64,000 nucleotides of DNA from Doris montereyensis (taxonomy: Eukaryota; Mollusca; Gastropoda; Nudibranchia; Dorididae). Positions within the stretch are counted from its first letter, which is position 1. The number at the start of each line of letters is the position of its first letter. The translations under genes and the position numbers were made by a program. Where the stretch lies: contig JAXRKP010002026.1 in the NCBI GenBank assembly GCA_037039925.1, positions 1 through 64,000 on the forward strand. Direction: 5' to 3'. Of the stretch, positions 11,392 to 23,200 are shown piece by piece. The notes below the pieces were generated by a model that ran no database searches, was not told where the DNA came from, and saw only the letters and a list, made by a program, of their open reading frames with translations.

Positions 11392-11886
11392 CGATAATAA
11401 TAATAATAATAATACAATAATAATAATAATAATAATTTTTAATTATGTAATGGAACATTTGAAGTATTTTTAATTTGTTTTAATGTTTTGTATCTAATGG
11501 AATTTTTTTTGTTTTTTTGTTTTTGTTTTTTGTGTGTTTTTTTGTTTTGTTTTTTGTTTTGTTTTTTTGTTTGTTCTTTTTGTGTTATATTTTATTGAAA
11601 ATTCATCAAAAACATCAAATGAAGGCATTATTTCAGATATTCAAGTATTTAAGGTGAAAATGGATGCAATAATTTTTTTTAACATCTTCAATGCATCTCG
11701 ATCAAAGTCCACCTTGCTTTGAATGAATACATTCACAAATACGCAAATAAAGGGCAAACAGCAATGACATCCAAGTGATGAATCAGCAATCAAACCATGG
11801 CAAATTGATAATTAACTGAGAACTACAAAACATTATTTAGAAAATGTTAACATGAAAAGGTATGCATATTGTTGGCTATACAAGTC
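11341..11886. repeat. (AAT)n microsatellite, T/GT-rich tract, then AT-rich intron
   Basis: AAT triplets about 11320-11440, a poly-T/TTTTG tract about 11480-11585, then unique AT-rich sequence with no exon seen. Confidence 0.85.
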
Positions 11887-12845
11887 ATGGGTTCCAGAGT
11901 TATCTAATGGAGCATTTGAAGTATTTGAGTTATCTAATGGAGCATTTGAAGTATTTTGTGTCATCTAATAGAACATTTGAAGTATTTTAAGTTATCTAAT
12001 GGAACATTTGAAGTATTTTGAGTTATCTAATGGAGCATTTGAAGTATTTTAAGTTATCTAATGGAGCATTTGAAGTATTTTGAGTTATCTAATAGAACAT
12101 TTGAAGTATGTTGAGTTATCTAATGGAACATTTGAAGTATTTTGAGTTATCTAATGGAACATTTGAAGTATTTTGAGTTATCTAATGGAACATTTGAAGT
12201 ATTTTGAGTTATCTACTGGAACATTTGAAGTATTTTGAGTTATCTAATGGAACATTTGAAGTATATTGTGTGTTATCTAATGGAACATTTGAAGTATTTT
12301 GAGTTATCTAATGGAACATTTGAAGTATTTTGAGTTATCTAATGGAACATTTGAAGCATGTTGAGTTATCTAATGGAACATTTGAAGTATTTTGAGTTAT
12401 CTAATGGAACATTTGAAGTATTTTGAGTTATCTAATGGAGCATTTGAAGTATGTTGAGTTATCTAATGGAACATTTGAAGTATTTTAAGTTATCTAATGG
12501 AACATTTGAAGTATTTTAAGTAATCTAATGGAACGTTTGAAGTATTTTAAGTTATGTAATGGAATATTTGAAGTATTTTAAGTTGTATAATGGAACATTT
12601 GATATTTTACAGTTATCTAATGGAACATTTGAAGTATTTTAAGTTATCTAATGGAACATTTAGTATTTTAAGTTATGTAATGGAACATTTGAAGTATTTT
12701 AAGTTATGTAATGGAGCATTTGAAGTATGTTGAGTTATCTAATGGAACATTTGAAGTATTTAAACTAATCTAATGGAACATTTGAAGTATTTTAAGTTAT
12801 GTAATGGAGCATTTGAAGTATGTTGAGTTATCTACTGGAACATTT
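11887..12845. repeat. Minisatellite, 31-bp unit
   Basis: About 31 copies of a unit that starts GAGTTATCTAATGGAACATT and ends GAAGTATTTT. It runs right up to the pyrimidine tract of the next exon. Confidence 0.97.
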
Positions 12846-12869
12846 TTTTTTCCTTGTTGTTTCCCACAG

Positions 12870-12948
12870 CTTTAATAGCCCCAACATTGGAAATAATTGG
12901 GTCACCTACGGAGCCTTTCTTTGACTACAGCGTTGATTACTGCCACTC
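12870..12948 (+). CDS. Ig exon B1-0 (first half of type B domain 0)
   Basis: Strong acceptor TTTCCCACAG ends at 12869. The exon reads, in phase 1, A-LIAPTLEIIGSPTEPFF then DYSVDYC, which aligns with the VLESPLLFVRGS and YELECDA ends of the later 88-nt exons. It is 79 nt, three codons shorter. The later copies have the donor GC|GTAAGT in phase 2. Here the equivalent place reads TC|AAGTGTG, so the GT appears to be missing. The exon is therefore either disabled or hit by a 2-base sequence error. It supplies the A and B strands and the first Cys of the domain; the second half is at 16374. Confidence 0.5.
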
Positions 12949-13054
12949 AAGTGTGTCGAGTGTTCCATCCTATTTAATTCACACTACGGTTCCTTTAATG
13001 AATATCCTATGACTGTCATTGAGCTGCTAGGGTACGCCAACTATCATTGCATAC

Positions 13055-13330
13055 AATTACAATAGCAGGCATGAGGCCACATTATCTCAGTCAGAAGAGC
13101 TCTGTCTACCACGCAGGAGGCTCGAGTTTTGATTCTCAGTCCGGGCATATTTTTCTGTCCTCCTGTCGCCACAACAGTGAAATGGATAGCCAGGTCGACT
13201 GGAGACTTCAAGGTGTTAAAGGTGGTGCGGAAAGCAATGGCAAACTACCACACTATGTCGTATGTATGGCTAGAAAAAAAATCAGAACCCTATTCTTGAT
13301 TACCATACGCTGAGCTATGAAGATGGGACT
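13055..13330 (+). mobile_element. tRNA-derived SINE
   Basis: A tRNA-like head with a box-A-like TCTCAGTCAGAAGAGC and a box-B-like GTTTTGATTCTCA is followed by a body containing AATGGCAAACTACCAC, a type of sequence seen in invertebrate SINEs. The 88-codon open frame here is not a gene. It lies in the intron between B1-0 and B2-0. Confidence 0.55.
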
Positions 13331-14745
13331 TACGTTACTTTACAATAGCCAATAATCACCCATTCGATCAGCTTATACTTTGTGCAGGGACATCTAGTCA
13401 GCTCTATGGCCGCTACTGGTATGGTATACGGACATGTGTACAACTAGTGTTGAAGCAATTGAAGCCAGATGAACGAATATAATATGAGGAATTGATTTGG
13501 TATACCACCCTGTCTTTCAGGTGTGGCATTATGCAGCTCAGCAGGCAAGAGTATATTTAGGAAGAGCAAGGCTACAAATGATGCTCAACAATTCTGAGAA
13601 ATAGCCACAGCTCAAAACTGAAAGAACTGGATAGGTGTCGGGGCAATAAAACACAGCCCAAGATCTTAGCATGAAAGCAGAAATAGGACACACATAAATA
13701 ACAGTGTAAGGTAAGGAACATCTAAAATGAAAAAGATGATCAGAAAGTGAGGCATGATCATCCAGAAAGTAACGCAGAAAAAGAGACTAAGCGAATTCAA
13801 AAAGCAGTCCAAAAATCCCTGTAAGGCCATGGACAACCTGGGAAATTCCTTGCAGAGGAGCCTGACCTGGAATGAGCTATGAAAAGGGCGTTGTCAAAGT
13901 TAAATCATTATCATTATCCGATCAATTGCATGACCTCTTGCCATTTAATGCAAATCTGGGAGGTGGGGAAAGACCAAAAATAATACAACTTGTCGATCTT
14001 GTCAAATTAAACAAACTCGAAGCTCATACAAAACTGCTTAGCAAAAGGTCAGTACAAAGGAATACAACCACCAGATACTCCAGGATCTAGCATCAATTAT
14101 AAGGTCTGCTAGAAGAAGGCACCAAAAACACCAATTAAGACAGCACCCATCTTCGTTGGAGCTGGGAGAACCAGGATATAGATAGGGAATCCTGTGAAGG
14201 TTAGCTACAACCAACGGTGTATACTAAATGGAGGTGATGACTGGTACCTCTCAGTAGACATTCCAGGATTGAGGAACCATCCGTGCATTATGAAAGGGTC
14301 GAAGGACAAATCAAATTGTCAGTTGACAGTGGCGTATAAGCTTAGAATCGACCTTGCACAGGAGCAAAGATCTACAAAAAACACCGCGACCAGGCCAAAG
14401 ACCTCCAAAAAAAGCTAGATATATGACCAGGGTACTGTAGAGGTTAGCAGAAACAATGGGTTATACAAATCCTGCGGAGAAAGTGGGTTTAGATTGGACA
14501 AACCCTCAGAAATCAACACCCAGCACCACACAATCAGACCCTGACCTGAACCTGCCGGTGAAGAGAAAGAGATGCCGACCTCGCAGCACATAGAGGCGAG
14601 ACACTGAAGACCACGTAGAAGGATCCACGGGACAAAATGGACATGACTTCAGCAGGCAGCCCAGGGACAAAGTGCGATGGCGGGGATGCCTCGATGGCTC
14701 ATGCTCATGCCAGAGCTATCGGCCTAAGTAAGTAAGTACTGTACA
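13331..14745 (+). pseudogene. Probable decayed retroelement; no intact gene
   Basis: Unique-looking sequence richer in G+C than the flanks. Near 14668-14727 it reads DKVRWRGCLDGSCSCQSYRPK and a stop, followed by TAAGTAAGTAAG, which resembles the C-terminus and short tandem tail of some non-LTR elements. Upstream open frames of about 70 codons have no recognisable domain. I infer a broken LINE but cannot name it. Confidence 0.3.
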
Positions 14746-14974
14746 GATTGGCGCCAAAGGGGTTGTAGGAGCATTAACTTATTCCCTCCTAAAACAGCTC
14801 TCAATTACAGAAAATACGCGTATTAGGGCACTCAAACAGCCGGCAGAATACACACACAAAAAAACAGAAAAGAGCTCAAGATGGACCTGGTAAAAATTAA
14901 CAGCGTGCTTGCTTCATACAGAAAAAAGAATACCACTAAGTATGGATATTTAAACTGGCAGTTTGGCAAAAAAT

Positions 14975-15645
14975 GCAGTGACCAATTATAACAATGCAGT
15001 AACCAATTATAACAATGCAGTGACCAATTATAACAATTCAGTGACCAATTATAACAATGCAGTGACCAATTATAACAATGCAGTGAACAATTATAACAAT
15101 GCAGTGATCAATTATAACAATTCAGTGACCAATTAGAACAATGCAGTGATCAATTATAACAATGCAGTGAACAATTATAACAATGTAGTGAACAATTAGA
15201 ACAATGCAGTGAACAATTAGAACAATGCAGTGAACAATTATAACAATGCAGTGATCAATTATAACAATGCAGTGATCAATTATAACAATGCATTGACCAA
15301 TTATAACAATGCAGTGAACAATTATAACAATGCAGTGACCAATTAGAACATTGCAGTGACCAATTATAACAATGCAGTGACCAATTATAACAATGCATTG
15401 ACCAATTAGAACAATGTATTGACCAATTAGAACAATGCAGTGAACAATTATAACAATTCAGTGACCAATTAGAACAATGCAGTGATCAATTATAACAATG
15501 CATTGACCAATTAGAACAATGCAGTGAACAATTATAACAATTCAGTGACCAATTATAACAATGCGACCAATATAACAATGCATTGACCAATTAGAACAAT
15601 GCAGTGAAGAATTATAACAATGCAGTGAACAATTAGAACAATGAA
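14975..15645. repeat. Minisatellite, 21-bp unit
   Basis: About 31 copies of AACAATGCAGTGACCAATTA plus one base, with variants TTATAAC/TTAGAAC and CAGTG/CATTG. Confidence 0.97.
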
Positions 15646-15998
15646 ACAACGATGAGTAAAATAGCTGGTGGATGGCTGACTAGTTCGGGGTCAAGATCAT
15701 CGACGAAAACAAAAGGACAGAGGGACACACTAGAGGTACGATTTAGGTGCGAGCTCCAGTTCCCCTTAGAGTTAAGGGTCGAAACTCTTGATCGACGGGG
15801 GTTCTCTTTCTGAAGACTCTCTGTCTTTAGCTCCCATTGAGTTTTTCTATCACACGGTAGCATTCTCAAACATTGTTGTCCTAGCAACATTCCACCGTAG
15901 TGTAGTAAGACTGCCCAGCCAATTGCCAACACAAAATAAACTCCAAAATAGACACCTCACCCCACCCCCCCTCCTCCCACCAACCATCATCTTGTTTC
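15646..15998. other. Intron; no feature seen
   Basis: Unique sequence with a C-rich stretch near 15955-15980. Open frames on both strands have no recognisable domain. Confidence 0.5.
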
Positions 15999-16275
15999 GT
16001 AAATGGCCGAGCGGGTTAGGCTGCTAGCCACAATATCATTATGTACCCTAGGGTTGAATCCCTACCAAAGCTAGGTTCGACCTGTGTTCTTTGGAATGAC
16101 ACTTAACGCGCATTTTCCCCACTCCACCCAGGTGTAAAAAGGGAGAGTAAAAACCTGAGTCCAAATGGCGTCCTGGCCAGGAGGTGATTATTATCACCTG
16201 TTCCACTTCTTGCTTGTAAAACCAGGATATGCTCCGCTCTGTGGACCTGGCAGTGACCTTGGAGGAACTTTTGCA
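15999..16275 (+). mobile_element. tRNA-derived SINE, nearly full length
   Basis: The head reads TGGCCGAGCGGGTTAGGC (box A of a Leu/Ser-like tRNA) and GGTTGAATCCC (box B). A body with CACCCAGGTGTAAA, GCGTCCTGGCCAGGAGGTGA and a CACCTGTTCC segment follows. The same body recurs at 32.8, 37.9, 42.9, 45.5 and 52.7 kb, which shows it is a dispersed family. It ends about 100 bases before the B2-0 acceptor. Confidence 0.8.
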
Positions 16276-16373
16276 TTACGTCCCTTGCAAGTTATACGCT
16301 CTTTTACTTTCCCATCTTATCATAGGTGTAAGTTGCCTTGTTTTTTTCTAAGAGTATTTTCTTCCATGCACAG

Positions 16374-16557
16374 ACAGCCAAGGGTGGAGCAATTCAATCT
16401 GACCTATGAATTCCATAAGGATGGCATCCTTTTCAATAGCTCCAGTTTTAACACCAGTCCAATAGTGAACGACGTCATCAATAATACCTACACCTGTGAA
16501 ATTGTTTACCAGACAGCTCGCTCGGATCCCAGCCCCCCTGTGACTGCCACGTTTCAG
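16374..16557 (+). CDS. Ig exon B2-0 (second half of type B domain 0)
   Basis: Acceptor TTCCATGCACAG ends at 16373; donor is CAG|GTATGA at 16558. The exon reads RQPRVEQFNLTYEFHKDG, then IVNDVINNTYTCEIVYQTA and ends TATFQ. It aligns well with the later B2 exons (LQYEVFKDD, TYTCKTVY). The conserved Tyr sits where the C-strand Trp would be, and TYTC carries the second disulfide Cys. There are possible N-glycosylation sites at NLT, NSS and NNT. The exon is 184 nt, one short of the usual 185, so it ends out of the usual phase 1; TTTCAG replaces the usual TTTAACG. The gene then enters a giant intron of over 11 kb. Confidence 0.8.
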
Positions 16558-16689
16558 GTATGACAATTGAAGATTCTCTACTTCCAATCTCCGGAACGTA
16601 AAGTCATTTACAGTGAGATTCTTTTGATTTGTTGGTTATTGTTTATATTATAATTTTGGAGAGCTATACATCAGGATAATATATAAGTT

Positions 16690-17050
16690 TGCGAAAAAGA
16701 ATATCTTTTTTTTTAAGAATGTGAAAAGAAAAACAATATCCATTTTTTCAGAATATGAAAAAGAAAAAGAATATCTATTTTTTCAGAATGTGAAAGACAA
16801 AAACAATATCTATTTTTTTCAGAATGGGAAAGACAAAAACATCTGTTTTTTTCAGAATGTGAAAAAGAAACAATATCTATTTTTTTCAGAATGTGAAAAT
16901 CAAGAAGAATATCTCTTTTTTTAGAATGTGAAAATTAAAACGTATCTATTTTTTAGAATGTGAAAAAAGAAAAAAAAATCTAATTTTTTGTTTAAGAATG
17001 TGAAAAACAAAAAGAGTATCGATTTATTTTTAGAGTGAAAAAGAAAGTGA
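16690..17050. repeat. Minisatellite, about 35-bp unit with TTTTTTCAG
   Basis: About nine imperfect units of TTTTTTCAGAATGTGAAAAA followed by an ACAATATCTA variant. Each carries a pyrimidine run plus CAG, so each looks like a weak 3' splice site. It begins about 130 bases after the B2-0 donor. Confidence 0.9.
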
Positions 17051-17074
17051 AAATCAATTCCTCTTAGAAGAAAA

Positions 17075-18250
17075 TATCACTGCAAGTCAACCCTCACCTC
17101 AATAACAGAGCATAACATACCTTTTTTAAACATACAACCAACCCTCATCCCCAATAACAGAGCATAAATATAATTCCTTTTTTTAAACATACAAATCAAC
17201 CTCACCTCGAACAACAGAGCATAACATAATTCCTTTATTTTTCCTTTTCTTAAACATACAAATCAACCCTCACCCCCAATAATAGAGCATAACATAATTC
17301 CTTTTTTTCAACATACAAATCAACCCTCACCCCCAATAACAGAGCATAACATAATTCCTTTTTTTTAAACATACAAATCAACCCTCACCCCGAACAACAG
17401 AGCATAACATAATTCCTTTTTTTAAACATACAAATCAACCCTCATCCCCAATAACAGAGCATAACATAATTCCTTTTTTTTAAACATACAAATCAACCCT
17501 CACCCCCCAATAACAGAGCATAACATAATTCCCTTTTTTAAACATACAAATCAACCCTCAACCCCAATAACAGAGCATAACATAATTCCTTTTTTTAAAC
17601 ATACAAATCAACCCTCATCCCCAATAACAGAGCATAACCTAATTCCTTTTTTTAAACATACAAATCAACCCTCACCCCCCAATAACAGAGCATAACATAA
17701 TTCCTTTTTTTTAAACATACAAATCAACCCTCACCCCGAACAACAGAGCATAACATAATTCCTTTTTTTAAACATACAAATCAACCCTCATCCCCAATAA
17801 CAGAGCATAACATAATTCCTTTTTTTAAACATACAAATCAACCCTCACCCCGAACAACAGAGCATAACATAATTCCTTTATTTTAAACATACAAATCAAC
17901 CCTCACCCCCCAATAACAGAGCATGACATAATTCCCTTTTTTAAACATACAAATCAACCCTCACCCCCAATAACAGAGCATAACATAATTCCTTTTTTTA
18001 AACGTACAAATCAACCCTCATCCCCAATAACAGAGCATAACATAATTCCTTTTTTTAAACATACAAATCAACCCTCACCCCCCAATAACAGAGCATAGCA
18101 TAAGTCCTTTTTTAAACATATAAATCAACCCTCACCCCCCAATAACAGAGCATAACATAATTCCTTTTCTAAACCTACAAATCAGTCCTCAGCCCCCAAT
18201 AACAGAGCATAACATAATTCCCTTTTTTAAACATACAAATCAACCATTAT
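17075..18250. repeat. Minisatellite, about 58-bp unit
   Basis: About 20 copies with CATAATTCCTTTTTTTAAAC, CAAATCAACCCTCACCCC and CAATAACAGAGCATAA in order. Length varies in the T and C runs. Confidence 0.97.
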
Positions 18251-18545
18251 CTCCAAGACGAAAGCATTTTGAACACTAAAATAATCCGGTGTGAAAGATA
18301 CGATCAACTCTCTATCGTCAGGAACGTTAAACAAATCTGTCTCCACAAGAATGTCAACCACCTTCATAATCTTGTAGATAGAGTAGTTTAAAAAAACAAC
18401 CTTCCTAATGCCCCCTTAAACTTTCAAAATGAATATAGCAAATCAACCTTAATCCACTAAAAATGGGGACAGTAACGAGAGAGACATCAAGTGGAAACAA
18501 GAACAAAAAACACGAAATATCCTCATTAACAAAGAATTAACAACA
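18251..18545. other. Spacer between minisatellites; no feature seen
   Basis: AT-rich unique sequence inside the giant intron. Confidence 0.5.
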
Positions 18546-20214
18546 AAAGCCAAAAAATATACTCTAGAAGAATAACGAGAGTTAAATACATACTCTAGGA
18601 AGTAACAACGAGAGAGTCAAATGCATACTCTAGGAAGTAACAACGAGAGTCAAATACATACTCTGGGAAGTAACAACGAGTTAAATACATACTCTGGGAG
18701 GTAATAACGAGGAGTTAAATACATACTCTAGGAAGTAACAACGAGAGTCAAATACATACTTCTAGGAAGTAACAAAGAGAATCAAATACATACTCTAGAA
18801 GTAACAACGAGAGTCAAATACATACTAGAAGCAACGAGAGTCAAAAACATACTCTAGGAAGTAACAACGAGAGTCAAATACATACTCTAGAAGTAACAAC
18901 GAGAGTTAAATACATACTCTAGGAAGTAACAACGAGAGTCAAATACATACTCTAGGAAGTAACAACGAGAGTCAAATACATACTCTGGGAGGTAATAACG
19001 AGAGTTAAAGACATACCTAGGAAGTAAATAACGAGAGTCAAATACATACTCTGGGAAGTAACAACAAAAGCCAAAAAACATACTTCTAGAAGTAACAACA
19101 AAAGCCAAATACATACTCTAGGAAGTAATAACAAAAGCCAAATACATACTCTAGGAAGTAACAACAAAAAGCCAAATACATACTCTAGGAAGTAACAACG
19201 AGAGTCAAATACATACTCTAGAAGTAACAACGAGAGTTAAATACATACTCTTGGAGGTAACAACGAGAGTTAAATACATACTTCTAGGAAGTAACAACGA
19301 GAGTTAAATACATACTCTAGGAAGTAACAACGAGAGAGTTAAATACATACTCTAGAAGTAACAACGAGAGTCAAATACATGCTCTGGGAGGTAATAACGA
19401 GAGTTAAATACATACTCTGGGAGGTAATAACGAGAGTCAAATACATACTCTAGGAAGTAACAACGAGAGTCAAGTCATACTCTGGGAGGTACAACGAGAG
19501 TTAAATACATACTCTGGGAGGTAATAACGAGAGTCAAATACATACTCTAGGAAGTAACAACGAGAGTCAAATACATACTCTAGGAAGTAACAACGAGAGT
19601 CAAATACATACTTGGGAGGTAATAACGAGAGTTAAATACATACTCTTGGAGGTAATAACGAGAGTCAAATACATACTCTAGGAAGTAACAACGAGAGTCA
19701 AATACATACTCTGGAGGTAATAACCAGAGTCAAATACATACTCTGGGAGGTAATAACGAGAGTTAAATACATACTCTAGGAAGTAACAACGAGAGTCAAA
19801 TACATACTCTAGGAAGTAACAACGAGTGTCAAATACATACTCTGGGGGTAAGAACGAGAGTCAAATACATACTCTGGGAGGTAATAACGAGAGTCAAATA
19901 CATACTCTTGGAGGTAATAACGAGAGTCAAATACATACTCTAGGAAGTAACAACGAGAGTCAAATACATACCCTGGGAGATAATAACGAAAGTCAAATAC
20001 ATACCCTGAGAGATAATAACGAGAGTCAAATACATACTCTGGAGGTAATAACGAGAGTCAAATACATACTTTTGGAGGTAATAACGAGAGTCAAATACAT
20101 ACTCTGGGAGGTAATAACGAGAGTCAAATACATACTCTGGGAGGTAATAACGAGAGTCAAATACATACTCTTGGAGGTAATAACGAGAGTCAAATATATT
20201 CTCTAAGAGTTAAC
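18546..20214. repeat. 33-bp minisatellite, subfamily I
   Basis: About 50 units of AAGTAACAACGAGAGTCAAA plus TACATACTCTAGG, with variants GGGAGGTAATAACG and GAGTTAAATAC. The 33-bp period equals 11 codons, so open frames appear on both strands, but these are repeat translations. Confidence 0.97.
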
Positions 20215-23200
20215 AACACAGGCCAAATATTTACTCTAGGAAGTAACAACACAAACCAAACATTTACTCTAGGAAGTAACAACACAAACCAAACATTTAC
20301 TCTAGGAAGCAACAACACAAACCAAACATTTACTCTAGGAAGTAACAACACAAACCAAACATTTACTCTAGGAAGGAACAACACAAACCAAACATTTACT
20401 CTAGGAAGGAACAACACAAACCAAACATTTACTCTAGGAAGGAACAACACAAACCAAACATTTACTCTAGAAGTAACAACACAAACCAAACATTTACTCT
20501 AGGAAGTAACAACAAAAAGACAAACATTTACTCTAGGAAGTAACAACGAAAGACAAACATTTACTCTAGGAAGTAGCAACACAAACCAAACATTTACTCC
20601 TAGAAGTAGCAACACAAACCAAACATTTACTCTAGGAAGTAACAACACAAACCAAACATTTACTCTAGGAAGTAGCAACACAAACCAAACATTTACTCCT
20701 AGGAAGTAACAACGAAAGACAAACGTTTACTCCTAGGAAGTAACAACACAAACCAAACATTTACTCTAGGAAGTAACAACGAAAGACAAACGTTTACTCT
20801 ATAAGTAACAACACAAACCAAACATTTCCTTTAAAGTAACAACAAAAGACAAACATTTACTCTAGGAAGTAACAACACAAACCAAACATTTACTCTAGGA
20901 AGTAACAACGAAAAAGACAAACATTTACTCTAGGAAGTAACAACAAAAAGACAAACATTTACTCTAGGAAGTAACAACGAAAGACAAACATTTACTCTAG
21001 GAAGTAACAACAAAAGACAAACATTTACTCTAGAAGTTACAACAAAAGACAAACATTTACTCTAGTAAGTAACAACGAAAGACAAACGTTTACTCTAGAA
21101 GTAACAACACAAACCAAACATTTACTCCTAGGAAGTAACAACGAAAGACAAACATTTACTCTAGAAGTAACAACAATAGAAACAAACATTTACTCTAGAA
21201 GTAACAACACAAACCAAACATTTACTCTAGGAAGTAACAACACAAACCAAACATTTACTCTAGGAAGTAACAACAAAAGACAAACATTTATTCTAGGAAG
21301 TAACAACGAAAGACAAACATTTACTCTGTGGAAGCAAACCAAACATTTACTCCTAGGAAGTAGCAACACAAACCAAACATTTACTCTAGAAGTAGCAACA
21401 CAAACCAAACATTTACTCTAGGAAGTAGCAACACAAACCAAACATTTACTCTAGGAAGTAACAACACAAACCAAACATTTACTCTAGGAAGTAGCAACAC
21501 AAACCAAACATTTACTCTAGGAAGTAACAACGAAAGACAAACGTTTACTCTAGAAGTAACAACACAAACCAAACATTTACTCTAGGAAGTAACAACGAAA
21601 GACAAACATTTACTCTAGAAGTAACAACACAAACCAAACATTTACTTTAGGAAGTAACAACAAAGACAAACATTTACTCTAGGAAGTAACAACACAAACC
21701 AAACATTTACTCTAGAAGTAACAAAACAAACCAAACATTTACTCTAGAAGTAACAACAAAAGACAAACATTTACTCTAGGAAGTAACAACGAAAGACAAA
21801 CATTTACTCTAGGAAGTAACACACAAAAGACAAACATTTACTCTAGGAAGTTACAACAAAAGACAAACATTTACTCAGGAAGTAACAGCGAAAGACAAAC
21901 GTTTACTCTAGGAAGTAACAACACAAACCAAACATTTACTCTAGGAAGTAACAACGAAAGACAAACATTTACTCTAGGAAGTAACAACAATAGAAACCAA
22001 ACATTTACTCTAGGAAGTAACAACAAAAGAAACCAAACATTTACTCTAGGAAGTAACAACAAAGAAACCAAACATTTACTCTAGGAAGTAACAACACAAA
22101 CCAAACATTTACTCTAGGAAGTAACAACACAAACCAAACATTTACTCTAGGAAGTAACAACACAAACCAAACATTTACTCTAGGAAGTAACAAAACAAAC
22201 CAAACATTTACTCTAGGAAGTAACAACAATAGAAACCAAACATTTACTCTAGGAAGTAACAACAATAGAAACCAAACATTTACTCTAGGAAGTAACAACA
22301 GTAGAAACCAAACATTTACTCTAGAAGTAACAACAAAAGAAACCAAACATTTACTCTAGGAAGTAACAACAATAGAAACCAAACATTTACTCTAGGAAGT
22401 AACAACAATAGAAACCAAACATTTACTCTAGGAAGTAACAACAATAGAAACCAAACATTTACTCTAGGAAGTAACAACAATAGAACCAAACATTTACTCT
22501 AGGAAGTAACAACAATAGAAATCAAACATTTACTCTAGGAAGTAACAACAATAGAAACCAAACATTTACTCTAAGAAGTAACAACAATAGAAACCAAACA
22601 TTTACTCTAGGAAGTAACAGTTAAAGCCAAACATTTACTCTAGGAAGTAACAGTTAAAGCCAAACATTTACTCTAGGAAGTAACAGTTAAAGCCAAACAT
22701 TTACTGTAGGGAAGTAACAGTTAAAGCCAAACATTTACTCTAGGAAGTAACAGTTAAGCCAAACATTTACTGTAGGAAGTAACAGTTAAAGCAACATTTA
22801 CTCTAGGAAGTAACAACAATAGAAACCAAATATTTACTCTAGGAAGTAACAACACAGGCCAAACATTTACTCTAGGCAGTAGCAACAAAACAAACCAAAT
22901 ATTTACTCTAGAAGTAGCAACAATAGAAACCAAATATTTACTCTAGGAAGTAGCAACAATAGAAACCAAATATTTACTCTAGGAAGTAGCAACAATAGAA
23001 ACCAAACATTTACTCAAGGAAGTAACAACAATAGAAACCAAATATTTACTCTAGGAAGTAACAACAACAGAAACCAAATATTTACTCTAGGAAGTAACAA
23101 CAAAAGAAACCAAACATTTACTCTAGGAAGTAACAACAAAAGAAAACCAAACATTTACTCTAGGAAGTAACAACAAAAGAAACCAAACATTTACTCTAGG